Below are positions 1 through 10,039 of a stretch of 64,000 nucleotides of DNA, piece after piece. The DNA comes from Siderastrea siderea. Its lineage: Eukaryota; Cnidaria; Anthozoa; Scleractinia; Rhizangiidae. The DNA is taken from the NCBI GenBank assembly GCA_964030785.1, contig OZ034968.1, positions 31,209,186 through 31,273,185 of the forward strand. Direction: 5' to 3'. The first letter of the stretch is position 1. Each line of letters begins with the position of its first letter. Under the pieces are notes generated by a model that ran no database searches, was not told the origin of the DNA, and was given only the letters and a program-made list of their open reading frames with translations. A program made the position numbers and the translations under genes.

Positions 1-721
1 TGCGTGGACACAAGCATTGTGTCTTTTTTCGACCTTTGTTTTCTCCAGAAAGTTAAAAAATAAGCAAAGTTATACATAAAGGACAAATGAAACTACCCTT
101 TTCTAGACGTAATACGTAAAGAGATGTGATATGTATTGAAAGATGGCCAAGATCAGGCTGAATTTTACCTTCGTCTCCATCCATATTGCGCAGATGACAA
201 CAGCACGTGTGCCTGAGAACGCGACTTAAGACTGTCAGACACCTGAGACTCGATGCGTGAGGCCCTGGCACTAGGAAAACAAAATGGCGGCTCGACAAAG
301 CAGCACAGGAGAGCAAGGACTAGCTGCTTTATTTTCATGACTGTCAATCCATAAATGCGTAAAAGTATCCTTTTTCTTTTATTAAGCATCCCTTTTCTTT
401 TATTGTGTTCAAATTTAAGTCGATCTGGGTTGATCCGGGTTGATCCGGTCCGAGTTTTGTACCTGCCTGTAAACTTTAGAGCTGCCAAGGCCAGAAAAGC
501 GACCTGGCCTTGTTGATGAGCTGACTTAGTGGTTTCTTAGCTACATCCCTGTTACATGTAATAAAAATAACTATATATTTATACACATAGGCTAATTAGG
601 CTATTAAAATAAATGAATTCTCGTTTTTTTCTGGCAAGAAATTGCAAGAATTTTTAAAGGAGAATTTCCTTTTCTTCTAACAGTCTCACTCACTTTGTCT
701 TCCATTTATTTTTGACTGCAG
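1..721. other. No gene recognised
   Basis: I see no convincing coding region here. It ends in a pyrimidine-rich tract and TGCAG that works as the acceptor of the exon starting at 722, so the 3' part is probably intron of that host gene. Confidence 0.4.
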
Positions 722-811
722 ACAATCATGAAGAGTCTATAGAAGTCATTTCTCTAAGCCATTGCTCTGAAGGTGACTCAGAAGTAAAAGTACAAGTGGA
801 TCCTAAAGTTG
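722..811 (+). CDS. Host gene, repeated exon 1 of 4
   Basis: An exon bounded by TGCAG on the left and G|GTTAG on the right. It is 90 bp (30 codons), starts with two bases of a split codon and ends with one, so both flanking introns are phase 1. Its peptide contains IEVISLSHCSEGD. Three homologous exons with the same phase, near-identical GGTTAG donors and the same core motif follow at 1082, 1326 and 2338, which makes a real spliced gene likely. The core is a short hydrophobic strand (I/V/L-E-V-I/F/L) followed by Ser and acidic residues, which resembles a SUMO-interacting motif. I do not recognise the gene, and the other exons lie outside the window or were not found. Confidence 0.6.
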
Positions 812-1081
812 GTTAGTTCTCATTTTTTAGAGAACATGATGATATTGATCCAATATTGATTTGGCAAGAGATGAATGGATGACTGGATTGGATATCATAT
901 AAAAGCTGTTCTGTGGTGATTTGTCATGTAGTTGGATATATTTAATGGCATAGCTGGCTAAAATTTCTAATCAAACTGAACTACCTGTAAATTTTGATAA
1001 GATTCTGTCATCATCATATCCTTAAGTTATAATTTGAATTTGCTGTTATTTTTCTCACTACACTTTTTTATGACTTGGCAG

Positions 1082-1171
1082 AAAACCCAGATGAATCAGT
1101 AGAGGTGTTTGATTTGAGCCACTGCTCTGACAGTGACCAGGGAGTCATACATGTACATGACAGATCCACTG
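1082..1171 (+). CDS. Host gene, repeated exon 2 of 4
   Basis: A 90 bp phase 1-1 exon between TTGGCAG and G|GTTAG. It encodes a copy of the motif reading VEVFDLSHCSDSD. Same length and borders as exon 1, consistent with tandem exon duplication. Confidence 0.6.
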
Positions 1172-1325
1172 GTTAGTATATTTTAATAACATTCTGTTCC
1201 ATTCAGAAAATGACATATCTTGCTTATGAGTTCCCTGTACATGTACTCTTGAGATAGAAACATTTTATTTCATAGAATTACTTTTAATATTTAATGGTGT
1301 ATAAATGTACTTATATTTGCCACAG

Positions 1326-1412
1326 GTTATCTTGAAGAACCAGTAGAAGTTTTTGATCTAAGTTACTCCTCTGAAAATGAAAAGGAAGCCATATGTGATA
1401 ATCAAACTGCAG
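1326..1412 (+). CDS. Host gene, repeated exon 3 of 4
   Basis: An 87 bp phase 1-1 exon between CCACAG and G|GTTAG, with the motif VEVFDLSYSSENE. The conserved Cys of exons 1 and 2 is Ser here, while the hydrophobic core and acidic tail are kept. Confidence 0.6.
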
Positions 1413-2337
1413 GTTAGTTTTTTTATTGTTTTGAGATTACAGTCAAACCAACTGTGGCATTCTGTGGACGGTTAAACTTAATTAATTTACTTGGCAGATG
1501 GAATGTTCAGGAATGTGAACATAAACATAATTGACAATTACTGCTCAAATCAACTATCAGAATCTTTGAATCTGCACTCATCCTGTTTCTTATGTCTGTT
1601 TTCAAGGGTTTTGTTCATTATTCCAATCACAACCAAATATTAAATCTAGTCAAAATTTGTATATTTAATTAAAAAAGTCAGTTAATAATTATAACAATGG
1701 TATTTGAATATCTCCTTTGAAAATCTGATGGGGTACATATTTTATTAGGCTGTGTGATTTAATTTTACTTTCGTTTACGAAATCTTGGTCTTTGAAACCT
1801 TGTACTCTGGCACGGTGCCCGTGCCCGAATCATGGTGTGGGTACTTGAAAAAAATAGTATGTTCACATTAGTGCCCAGCGAGAATCGTACTCGGGCACCG
1901 TGCCCAGGCACCAAGCTAAGTGTGAACACAGCCATAGAATTTTTTCAAGTGCCCATGTCATAATTCGGGCACGGGCCTTGTGCCTGAATTATGACATGGT
2001 ACTTGGGTACTTTGGTTTTCTGTGTCTGAACACAACGCTATTTTTTGCCAGTGCCCAGGTACTACTGCTGAGGCACTAAGTGTGAACACGGCCTATTAAT
2101 TAAATAAAGTAATTAAAGAGTCCTTTAAGTTTCTAGAGGAGAATTATCTAAAGATTCCATTAGATCTTAAACAGGGCAACCTAATTTTTTTAAAAGGAAG
2201 AGCATTGATCAATTGTTTAGCTGAGATGTGCTCCAAGAAATTGAATATCAGTTGGGAGTTATAAACTACTGTAAATATGTAGACATTTAAAATAGCTCAT
2301 CATAATCGCTTAATTTCACCCATTGTGTTTTCAACAG
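1413..2337. other. Intron between repeated exons 3 and 4, with a MITE-like insertion
   Basis: Mostly AT-rich intron. Around 1800-2095 it holds a GC-richer block built of inverted and direct repeats of GTGCCC/GGGCAC. This includes a near-perfect hairpin at about 1946-2008 (CATGTCATAATTCGGGCAC against GTGCCTGAATTATGACATG) and two copies of AGTGTGAACAC(A/G)GCC. It looks like a non-autonomous DNA transposon; I could not fix its ends or TSD. Confidence 0.45.
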
Positions 2338-2469
2338 AAGACCACGAAGAAGAACCACTGGAGGTTTTGGATGTAAGCCACTCTGACTTTTCTCTTGGTA
2401 ACGAGAAAACTACAAATGACCCTGAAGAACAATCATCTTCAGATGCATCACAAGAGAGCCAAAATCATG
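2338..2469 (+). CDS. Host gene, repeated exon 4 of 4
   Basis: A 132 bp (44 codon) phase 1-1 exon between TCAACAG and G|GTTAG. It contains LEVLDVSHSDFS and then a longer acidic/Ser-rich tail (EEQSSSDASQES). It is the most diverged member of the array. Confidence 0.55.
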
Positions 2470-3057
2470 GTTAGTAGATTTATTTTTTTTTAAATTGCAG
2501 TTACAACTTATTTAAAGTGAGTGGGTGAACATCATTTTCATGGTTTGTTCACATTCAAGCAAACTTGCATTTTGCCAACTATCACTGATAGAGCAGCTAC
2601 TTTTATAATTATTGATTACATTTCAATTTTAAGTTCAAAAGTGAATGATGTTCTCATACAATCCCCTCGAGCTCATTGCCACATGGCTTGTTAAGAATGA
2701 TAAACAGCAAAACAAAAGAATTCCACATTTAAAGAAATAATTATGATAGCAATTTTTTTCTGAACAATAAGAACACTAAAAACAAAGTTTGATGACTTTC
2801 TTCAGCATGTAAATGTTTGCATAAAATTTTGAAATCTGTGGAGAAATGGCAGATATCATTTTTTAGATACAATATTAAAATAAAGCATTTTAAAAACAAA
2901 AAAACAAATGTTGATCAAGTTTAAAGGACCCTTCAGTTGTAGTTAGCCTTCGCAATTTTCGATGGCATCAAAATTATGAACATTGAATGGTGAATCAAAA
3001 TCTCTGACCATTGCTGTACGTTGTGTTACTGGTAGTCTGTTTATTAATAATTACCTT
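2470..3057. other. AT-rich, no gene seen
   Basis: AT-rich sequence with no open frame or repeat that I recognise. It separates the repeated-exon gene from the BEL/Pao relic. Confidence 0.4.
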
Positions 3058-3831
3058 TTAATGAACAGTTTTACAGTGGTCTCTTTCATTTAAACACCGA
3101 AATAGACTTTCTTTCGAGGAAGCATCATATACCACTCTTACCTTCGTAGTAGCCGACTCTTGGCGAACAACTGCTTGGTGAGGCAAGTAATGAATCCTGG
3201 GGGCCTTTTCCAACTCTGCTACCTTTTCTATCACCCCCACTCGTAGCTGGTCTTGTATGATGTTCCCATACTCTTTGAGAATCTCAGGATCCTTCTCTAG
3301 TCTTCGCATCTGAGTTTTAAGACGATGCAGGCTGGTTCCGTAATTACTGGGAAGTTCCGGGTGCCCCTCCTTCCAAGGTAAGCGAACAGAGTATCTGGTC
3401 CCACTGAATGAGATGCTATTTTCAAATGACTCATGGACCTGGTCAGTGATCTCTCTAATACCCAGTGTCTCCAGATCCCACAATCTTTGGACATCTTCTA
3501 GACTTTCTTGCTCTTCAACAGAGCTTGCAATGAAATTTACCTGGGTGAAGTGTACATCACTGCATGTGTCTTGGCCCTTCATGGGTCCTGACAAAACCCA
3601 CCCCAACTCCGTTTCTACAGCAACAGGCTCGTCAAACTTACCCCTAATTGTGCATCCTTTCTGAAATTGCCACAAGTAGTCCGCCCCGATCAATACATCT
3701 ATAACCATCTCATCCCTTTCCTTACTCACATCAGAGAACCACAGCCCTTTCAAGTGGGGGTAATCAGATTTTACTAATTCTACATGGGTATTTGGAATAC
3801 TAGAAATTTCTGGAACTACATACGCCTCCAT
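3058..3831 (-). pseudogene. BEL/Pao retrotransposon pol fragment (end of protease, start of RT)
   Basis: 257 residues read on the minus strand. The first part continues a retropepsin region (VIDVLIGADYLWQF, then ETELGWVLSGP), typical of BEL/Pao pol (DUF1758 family). The end (KVRVVYDASSKE) is the start of the reverse transcriptase fingers. The catalytic RT motifs, RNase H and integrase are missing, so pol is cut off at its 3' side. It is in a different frame from the upstream gag-protease part; a run of C at 3849-3858 is the likely slip point. Confidence 0.85.
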
Positions 3832-4450
3832 GTTTTAGTGAAACTCTCCCCCCCCCCCCTTCTATAGGACACACCTTGACTTGGACGACGTCCCTTAGCT
3901 TCATATCCCTTGAGGGTTGCCCAAACGTACTTATTGCAAGCCAGTCTTGCCTGGTTACAGGAAGCCGCGTACGCCGAGCAGCTCTGGCTGTGACAAAGGA
4001 GCGATGGCTGCCGGCATCAAATAAAACTCTAACCCTCTGTGGCTGACCCTCCCCGGTGATGACTGCACGGGCAGTCTGTAGGGGTACACGATCCCCTGCA
4101 CCAACATGAAAAGTACTAGGGCTAGTAGTGGTAGGGTTAGCCTCTGGTCTAACTTCAAATTCACTGACTGCTGGCTTATCCTGCTTATCACAAATTGAAA
4201 TGTGGTAGGACCGCCCACACTTGTTACATAATTCAATCGACTTACAATCTCGGGCTCGGTGTCCCCTTTGCACACATTTAGAACATCTACCATACTTAAC
4301 TAAAATGTTCTTACGTGCATTCACATCGCTAACTTTCTTACAGTTCGCAGGTGCGTGTCTCCCAAGGCAAAACGCACAGTTCTCAACTTCCTGCTTTGTG
4401 TGAAATGTGTTGCTGTCCTTCCTGTTCTGCGTATTTCCACCCGAGGACAC
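3800..4450 (-). pseudogene. BEL/Pao zinc knuckles and aspartic protease
   Basis: A Cys/His-rich region (CAFCLGRHAPANC, CSKCVQRGHRARDC, CNKCGRSYHISIC) is followed by a retropepsin core with VRVLFDAGSHRSFV, where D-A-G is the catalytic triplet. It is in the same frame as the gag ORF at 4457-5422, separated only by a TAG at 4457-4459, so the two parts were probably one gag-protease polyprotein now broken by a nonsense change. Confidence 0.85.
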
Positions 4451-4456
4451 TGCATA

Positions 4457-5422
4457 CTAATGGTCTTCCCTCAGTTCTAACTCCTTTAAAGATGCGCTCA
4501 ACAACTCCTTCATTGACCAGTTCAGAAAGTCGGCTCCCCTCGTGATGGTCAAGCGAAATGCTTCGGGCAACTTTTGCAAAACGGCGGGAACTACCACTGC
4601 TGCGAAGGTAGTTTCGTCCACTCCAAGCGCCTTCAGAGCTCTAAAATGAGCGCCACAACTGTCGTATAGTTTCCTCAAACGAGATGTATCTTTATCGCTG
4701 AACACCGGCGCTAAAAAATTTAGCAAGTCATTCACATGAGCACGCTGTATGGCAGTTTCTTTACCGTACTTCTTCTTCAGAACGTCAACAGCGGCCGCAT
4801 AGTTTGCTGCTGTCAGGGAGAAACCCGCGATGGTGGCTCTGGCCGGTTCAGTGACTAAACTTCGCAAGTAGGAGAATTTGTCGACGGCTGTTAGACTTTC
4901 GTTTTTGTCGATGGCACTTTCGAAAGCGTCCCAAAATTCTTGCCATTCTTGGATCTTCCCGTGAAATTTCCTTACTTCGAGCTTGGGGAGTCTTGCTTTC
5001 GCCTTGCTTTGCTGAGGGATTCCTGACGCCATGTCTGAATGAACTTGAGCGCGCGGTGACAAGGTGCTTGGCTGAACTATCGGCGGTGGCGGATCAAATT
5101 TACTCATCGTGTCTTCCATTCTCATCACGATATCGTTCAATTCTGCTCTCACTCCATCACTTTTCTCAATTTCTTTCTCGATACGCTCTTCGACACCTTC
5201 GGCCGTTCCACTTGCAATAAGGTCAATTATTTGGTCGTCCAATGTTTTGAGCGACTCTATCTTCAGTCGCATCGACTGAATTGATTCTTTCAACCAGAAT
5301 TTATCCACTGGATTTTCTTCATCACTCAGCCTGTCTTTCAAACGATTGAGAAGTTTCGTCGCAGATCCTCTATGGGCAGCTCTGATTTTAACTTTCTTCG
5401 TTATGGCTTCGGCGTCCGACAT
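4457..5422 (-). pseudogene. BEL/Pao gag (DUF1759-type)
   Basis: 321 residues beginning MSDAEAITKKVKIR. It has an N-terminal helical region, a Pro-rich linker near residues 112-125, and a gag core with LPKLEVRKFHGKIQEWQEFWDAF and KFSYLRSLVTEPARATIAGF, which are signatures of BEL/Pao gag. It ends at the TAG noted for the downstream zinc-knuckle part. The start codon follows a short leader after the putative LTR at 5493-5749. Confidence 0.85.
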
Positions 5423-5492
5423 ATTTTCAGTCCGCGCACGTGTGCAATCTTGTCGACGTCTTCAAGCTCGATTATCGGACTCGGAGGACCAC

Positions 5493-5749
5493 TGTGATAG
5501 AAATCCACTCATCTAGGACTTCACAAATCTTTATTTCCTTCAGAGGACTGTATCTTTCACAATCTCGATGTAACTATCGAGGTAAACAATCTTAACAAAC
5601 TTTTTCCACTTACTCGTGATCCCTCTCACGTTTTACAATCAATAATCTCCCTTCTCCCCTCGCACACATGACTTATCTGTCAACCATAAACTTGAAGCAT
5701 GTGACCAGATGCGTGACGCATAGTGTAACGCAACTACGGATTTCGGACA
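5493..5749 (-). repeat. Putative 5' LTR of the BEL/Pao element
   Basis: On the minus strand this 257 bp block starts TGTCCGAAATCC and ends GGATTTCTATCACA, giving TG...CA ends with an inverted ATCC/GGAT at the borders. It lies immediately 5' of the gag leader and contains an AATAAA-type signal (GGAAATAAAG). I found no second LTR left of 3058, so the assignment rests on position and ends only. Confidence 0.45.
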
Positions 5750-5755
5750 CTAAGT

Positions 5756-6250
5756 GTGCTGGATTCCGATCGGGTTCCTTTGAAGGATCTTGCGCGAATT
5801 GTGGGTTACCTGATTTCTATGACTATTGCTTTAGGGCTTATTGCTAGGCTGTTTACAGGGTACATGTACTTCGTTATTGCTTGCAGAAGATCATGGCATG
5901 ATCACATTGTTGTTTCTGAGCAATTAGCTCAAGAATTGAAGTTTTGGTTACAGCACATTGATGTGTTTAATGACTATGCTATAAAACGAAATCTCAGTAG
6001 AATCGTCGACTTGGGCAATTGGTCGGTGAACCTTGCCTTGTTTCATTTAGTTGACTTCCATGGTCCTCATACGATTGACCATTTTGCTTCTTATCACAAT
6101 GCGCAGGTTGAAAGGTTTAATTCCAGATTTTGGAATCCTGGGACAGAGGCAGTGCATGCTTTCACTCAGGACTGGTCAAATGACAATAACTGGCTATGTC
6201 CGCCAGTTTCTCTGATAGTGCGTGCTGTTGGACATTTTTTTGCATTTTAG
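5756..6250 (+). pseudogene. DIRS retrotransposon RT/RNase H fragment
   Basis: 164 residues with the RNase H and linker region of DIRS-type polymerases: RIVGYLISMTIALG, RLFTGYMYFVI, an ELKFWLQHID block, and the C-terminal VDFHGPHTIDHFASYHNAQVERFNSRFWNPG and WLCPPVSLI motifs. The N-terminal catalytic RT part is absent, so this is a 5'-truncated relic that runs toward the recombinase fragment at 6594-7190. Confidence 0.8.
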
Positions 6251-6593
6251 GGCGTGGGAACTTTAGTCGTCCATGAATGGCCATATTCGTATTTTTGGCC
6301 TTTTGTCAATTCGATGAATGGCGCAATTAAACACGTTGGAAAGGACTGTTTTGTCCTGCCGCGGAAATGTCCAATGTTCGACCCGGGTAGAGGTCAGCTT
6401 TTTCAGAGAAATTGACGCAAACCTGTGTTTTCAGAGAACCCTAGCTTCAGGATCCTGGCTTTAAGACTGGATTGTTCTTAGTGGTAATATAGCGCTTTAC
6501 GAGTACGCTTTTCCTGCTTTTGCATTTTGTATGTATTAGGAAAGCCTTTCAGTTTATGGATTCGTGTTATAACACTTATTGTTTCTTTGTAGA

Positions 6594-7190
6594 TATTCTG
6601 GATTCCGAGTTTTGGAGAGATGGCCGTCGCGGTTTAACTAGCCCCCATTTAATTGATCTTGCCAAGGACTTGCTGGATGTTGTCTTGCTTTCTAAAGCTC
6701 CTAGTACCGTGGACAAGTATCGGATGGCTTGGCTTATAATTGGAAACGTTGGGCTGCCCAGTTCCCTTCCATCACCGCCTTCCCTGCGAAGCCTTTTCAT
6801 GTTGCACTTTACTTGAAGGACCTGCTCGATTCAGCCAAATTTATCGTACCGATTTCCTCGGCAGTGTATGGCACCCGGTGGGCGCACTTAGCAGCTGGTG
6901 AACCTTCTCCTACTGAGCACGACATGGTTAAGTCTACTGTGGAGGCCTGTAAGCGTCTTTTGGCCAAGCCTATTAAGCTGAAAGATCCGTTATCAGTTGA
7001 TGTTTTTACTAGGCTTGTTGAAGCTCTAGGTGGTTCCGAAGTGGGCATTGATAATCTTCGTTTACTTGTTTTGTACTTAGTTGGCCAGCATACATTTGCC
7101 TAACCAGGGTCAGAATTTGCAGTTTATCCCGCGGATTTTTGAAAAGAACCAAGTAATGATTGTTAAGACTAATACTTCGACTGCCTTTCC
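6594..7190 (+). pseudogene. DIRS tyrosine recombinase fragment, frameshifted
   Basis: The core-binding part of a DIRS tyrosine recombinase in two frames. Frame one gives SKAPSTVDKYRMAW. After a frameshift near 6730 the second gives WKRWAAQFP, PFHVALYLKDLL, AVYGTRWAH and CKRLLAKPIKLKDPLSVDVFTRLVE. The region after 7100 still shows faint recombinase-like sequence with stops. The catalytic Arg/His/Tyr region is not recoverable. Confidence 0.75.
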
Positions 7191-7368
7191 CTTGATGGAA
7201 TAAGTTCTGTACGATGTAAATGATGCTTAGGTTGCGATGATGAGAACCTCCTGTAAACAGGTTGACGGTTCACTTGTCTCCGCCCGCATTGTCCATCTGA
7301 TCATCGATCACCATTAAGTTGCGTTTGTTGATGTCAAAAAAGGTGTCGTGTTCTAGAATGGAATACCC

Positions 7369-7695
7369 TTAGCAAATTCTATGGTTGGTATAGTTACCAG
7401 CAATTTCATGTACGCAGGCTACCGTTGCAAATAGCACAAAACAACCCTCTTTGGTTGTAGGTGGATTACTTTTTGAGGCTGCTGAAACAAAGACAACCCA
7501 GACCGTCTTGCGCGATTCAGTCATCCCAGCAACCATACGAGTAAATGGGTGTGCAAAGCGACACTTTTCTGTAGAGTTCAGCACACTAGACATTGCCCGG
7601 ATGAAAACTGGATTCCCTTGTTTATTACTCATGTGCCTTTGCATACTATCTTTCCTCGAAAAATTCTTTTCACAGACACGACAGGACAGGACCAA
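7369..7695 (-). pseudogene. Relic of a virus-type packaging ATPase with an N-terminal C2H2 finger
   Basis: 108 residues. The N-terminus has a C2H2-like finger (SCRVCEKNFSRKDSMQRHM). After a short linker comes HPFTRMVAGMTESRKTVWV, a decayed Walker A: relatives have G-x-x-G-x-G-K-T, and here the second and third Gly are Glu and Arg. This arrangement matches DNA-packaging ATPases of Polinton/adintovirus-like elements (the Polinton's own ATPase at 19621 starts the same way: FHTPSSILVVGPSGCGKT). The rest of the ATPase is unreadable. It belongs to an older virus-like element into which the Polinton was inserted. Confidence 0.6.
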
Positions 7696-7799
7696 CTCAT
7701 GTCTACTCAGTCAAAGCTTCACTCAAACTGACAAAAGGTCGACTGCTTCACATTTATATAGGCTGACCATCACCGCAATGTTATTGTTTTCACCACCAC

Positions 7800-8165
7800 T
7801 ACAATTCTGAAATCTGACGTTCCACCACCACAATTCTGTTGTTTTCACCACTACCACCACCACCACAATTCTATTGTTTTTACCACTGCCACCACCACAA
7901 TTCTATTGTTTTCATCTCCACCACCACCACAACTCTATTGTTTTGACCCCACGGCAATTCTATTGTTTTTACCACGACCACCACCACCACAATTCTATTG
8001 TTTTTACCACTGCCACCAACACGAACACAATTCTATTGTTTTTACCACCACCACCACAAGTCTATTGTTTTCACAACCACCATCACCACCACAATTCTAT
8101 TGTTTTCACCACCACCACAACTCTATTGTTTTCACCACCACCACCACAATTCTATAGTACAATTC
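7800..8165. repeat. Minisatellite, CAATTCTATTGTTTT-ACCACCACCAC units
   Basis: More than ten imperfect copies of a 23-35 bp unit combining ACCACCACCAC with CAATTCTATTGTTTTCACC. The open frames across it are artefacts of the repeat. Confidence 0.9.
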
Positions 8166-8221
8166 TCACGATAAAAGGCTGCGATCCACCACCATTAGCT
8201 CATTCTATGATCATGTCTTGA

Positions 8222-8539
8222 GTTGTACAGAGCAATCAAGGTTTCTTTCAACTCTCAGCTAATTGCCCTCCTAAGCAGCGCAAGTTTCTTCTCCTGACGG
8301 CCTCGCCACAACAAATGCACGAATTGGTGCAACTTATTTATAATGTGCTTTATGAATACATGTCGGTCTCTGAAGAAGAGAGGCGCGAATTGATTACAAA
8401 TAAGGACTCCCTTAGAACTCTCGTTCAGCCCAACATTCCTTACATGACAAAGAGGCAAACCCTTGTACAAGAGGGTGATCGTTTTATACAAGATTTGTTG
8501 ACCCCTGTTCTTAACAGCTTGGGGTTCCTAATGCTATAA
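8222..8539 (+). pseudogene. Relic of a virus-element small protein, homologous to the Polinton gene at 22368
   Basis: An open frame following a TGA at 8219-8221. It reads LSANCPPKQRKFLLLTASPQ, then HELVQLIYNVLYEYMSVSEEER, and ends in a basic/hydrophobic tail with KRQTLVQEGDRFIQDLLTPVL. The same order (leader, RQELL-like block, AVSELVLNFLKNKIPVTP, KKRRQWLVRQKGQG) is seen in the Polinton protein at 22368-22685. The likely ATG is at 8315 or upstream of the preserved part. It is independent evidence for an older virus-like element here. Confidence 0.6.
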
Positions 8540-8601
8540 AACAACGAAACATACTAAATTTGCATCATTTTGTCACTCACCTGTAGCGCGTGCTGATCAA
8601 T

Positions 8602-8619
8602 ATGAAGAGAAAGTTAGAC
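8602..8619 (+). pseudogene. First six codons of an older gene split by the Polinton
   Basis: ATG followed by codons for KRKLD. The last two codons, TTA GAC, are exactly the 6 bp target duplication. The remainder of the reading frame resumes at 31299 on the other side of the element, in phase. Confidence 0.7.
8614..8619. repeat. Polinton target-site duplication, left copy (TTAGAC)
   Basis: The 6 bp TTAGAC directly abuts the left end AGTAGTACATT and is repeated at 31293-31298 after the right end. Six-bp duplications and AG...CT ends are standard for Polintons. Confidence 0.95.
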
Positions 8620-8873
8620 AGTAGTACATTGCGCCCGTATAGGGAAAATACTGGCTTCTGATTGGTCGAGTGACGTCATCACCGGAAGTGGAATGGGAAA
8701 CCGCTGACCAGTGGAAAAAAAAGGATCGCGGGCTCATACAACCGGAAGTCACGTGTTTTTGATTGGGAAACCGCGGAGCAATGTGAAAAAAGGATCGTGG
8801 GCTCAAGGGGAAGTAAAACCGCTGAGAAAACGCGGGCTCCAAGTCCAAAGTCCAATTTTGGGAACGGGGGTAA
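8620..8873 (+). repeat. Polinton left terminal inverted repeat
   Basis: 254 bp matching the reverse complement of 31039-31292. Inside are two and a half direct copies of a roughly 60 bp unit (GGAAGT..GGGAAACCGC..GAAAAAAGGATCG(C/T)GGGCTCA). Near the outer part it has GATTGG (inverted CCAAT), TGACGTCA (CRE) and ACCGGAAGT (ETS-type); further in there is a second ACCGGAAGT next to CACGTG (E-box). A TATA box follows two bases after the repeat ends, so the TIR probably doubles as the enhancer/promoter of the first gene. For a protein-primed polymerase the TIR also holds the replication origin. Confidence 0.9.
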
Positions 8874-8874
8874 G

Positions 8875-8882
8875 TATAAAAG
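8875..8882 (+). promoter_or_regulatory. TATA box (TATAAAAG) of the first Polinton gene
   Basis: TATAAAAG lies 38 bp before the ATG at 8913 and immediately inside the left TIR. Confidence 0.7.
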
Positions 8883-8912
8883 GGTAAACCCTAGGGTGAG
8901 GGAGTAATCACG

Positions 8913-9965
8913 ATGAGTTTTTACATTACCCTGGTCAGTGATCAAGCACAAGGCACGGGACAAAAATTTACGGCTCGACTGCCTCGTTCCTATTATTTGG
9001 TAGAAGATGATTGGGAAGCGGCGTTGGTTCATATCTCCCACCCGGGGTTTAATCAATCCTTGGAAGATCAAACCAAGGAGAATTGGACGCAAGAAGATAG
9101 TCAAAAACATTGGATGAAAACCGATGTGAGATACATCCCAAAACGTGCGGAGGGAACGGCTCCGATTCAAGTGACGAAACAAATCCATTTACCCCCAGGG
9201 TATTACACCAATTTGAAAGAAGCATGGATTGCCATTGCGTACGAAATAGAAAAACAACACATGGACGTCATGATGGATATAGTGAAAATGGACGTGGACG
9301 ATCAGGCGAAACGACAACAACTCGCGGCTCTCAATCTGGCTCAACCCTACGTGAAAATCACCAATACAAGCATCGCCCCCGAATTAGATTCATTGTATGT
9401 ACTGATACCATCCAACATGCAATTTGAAATGGAATGGAAATTCGCTGGCCTGATGGGACTGGTGAAAGATGGTACACCAAGTGAACGCGTGGTCCAAGAA
9501 AAAAATTATCTAGTGAAAAATATTGTGGATTACGACGATCGCCATAAATGGGAAACAACCATCGGTCCTGTCAACAAATATCCACCGCATGGTATTGTAT
9601 CCGTCAGCTTTACCCACCCCGATTTCAATTATTATTTGTTCTTGGGTCCGAATCTCAGTCGACAAGTATTTCCCAGTACGCCGACGGTCAAACCGCAACA
9701 AGGGCAACAACAATTGATGATTTACACGGATCTGGTGGCACCGAGCATTGTGGGAAATCAAGAAAAAGGATTTTTACGTACCTTGGATGCCGGCAATACC
9801 GACCATCAATTTGATACGACGCAAAGGATGTATTTTCCTCTTGGCAAGACCATCTTTGACAGTATTGAGATAGACATTCAAACAGCCAATGGACAACCGG
9901 CTCCGTTCAAACAAGGCAGAACCATCATGACCCTTGAACTCTCCAGAAAAAGTCAACGAACATGA
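8913..9965 (+). CDS. Virion-type FYITL protein, copy 1
   Basis: 350 residues starting MSFYITLVSD. The N-terminal FY(I/V)TL..S...F....(R/K)LP block, a GW/DW..AL..IS segment, and the C-terminal pattern FDSIEIDIQTANGQPAPFKQG..TL are shared with the two proteins at 14594 and 15648. It is therefore a paralogue of a family that is common in cnidarian Polinton-like elements. No catalytic motif, signal peptide or membrane segment is visible. The size and position of its paralogues next to the core and capsid genes suggest a minor capsid (penton- or vertex-type) role, but I cannot show this. It stands alone at the left end with its own TATA box and AATAAA at about 9979, so copy 1 may be expressed separately from the other two. 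Confidence 0.8.
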   Translation: MSFYITLVSDQAQGTGQKFTARLPRSYYLVEDDWEAALVHISHPGFNQSLEDQTKENWTQEDSQKHWMKTDVRYIPKRAEGTAPIQVTKQIHLPPGYYTNLKEAWIAIAYEIEKQHMDVMMDIVKMDVDDQAKRQQLAALNLAQPYVKITNTSIAPELDSLYVLIPSNMQFEMEWKFAGLMGLVKDGTPSERVVQEKNYLVKNIVDYDDRHKWETTIGPVNKYPPHGIVSVSFTHPDFNYYLFLGPNLSRQVFPSTPTVKPQQGQQQLMIYTDLVAPSIVGNQEKGFLRTLDAGNTDHQFDTTQRMYFPLGKTIFDSIEIDIQTANGQPAPFKQGRTIMTLELSRKSQRT

Positions 9966-9973
9966 TTGTGTAG

Positions 9974-10005
9974 AGAATCAATAAAGATCACATCTTTTAT
10001 TGATC
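9974..10005. terminator. Palindromic poly(A) signal region
   Basis: AATCAATAAAGATC and GATC-rich TTTTATTGATCT form an inverted repeat, giving AATAAA on the plus strand and the same signal on the minus strand. It lies 10 bp after the stop of the first gene. Confidence 0.55.
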
Positions 10006-10039
10006 TTTCGTATGTGGTTTTTTATAGAGAAACAAAAGG

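Noticed and set aside
7800..8165. Possible CRISPR-like array
   Set aside because: Units are degenerate, without uniform repeats and unique spacers, and the host is eukaryotic; this is a minisatellite.
7874..8221. His/Pro-rich frames across the minisatellite
   Set aside because: They exist in all frames because the CCA repeat lacks stops; no coding signature.
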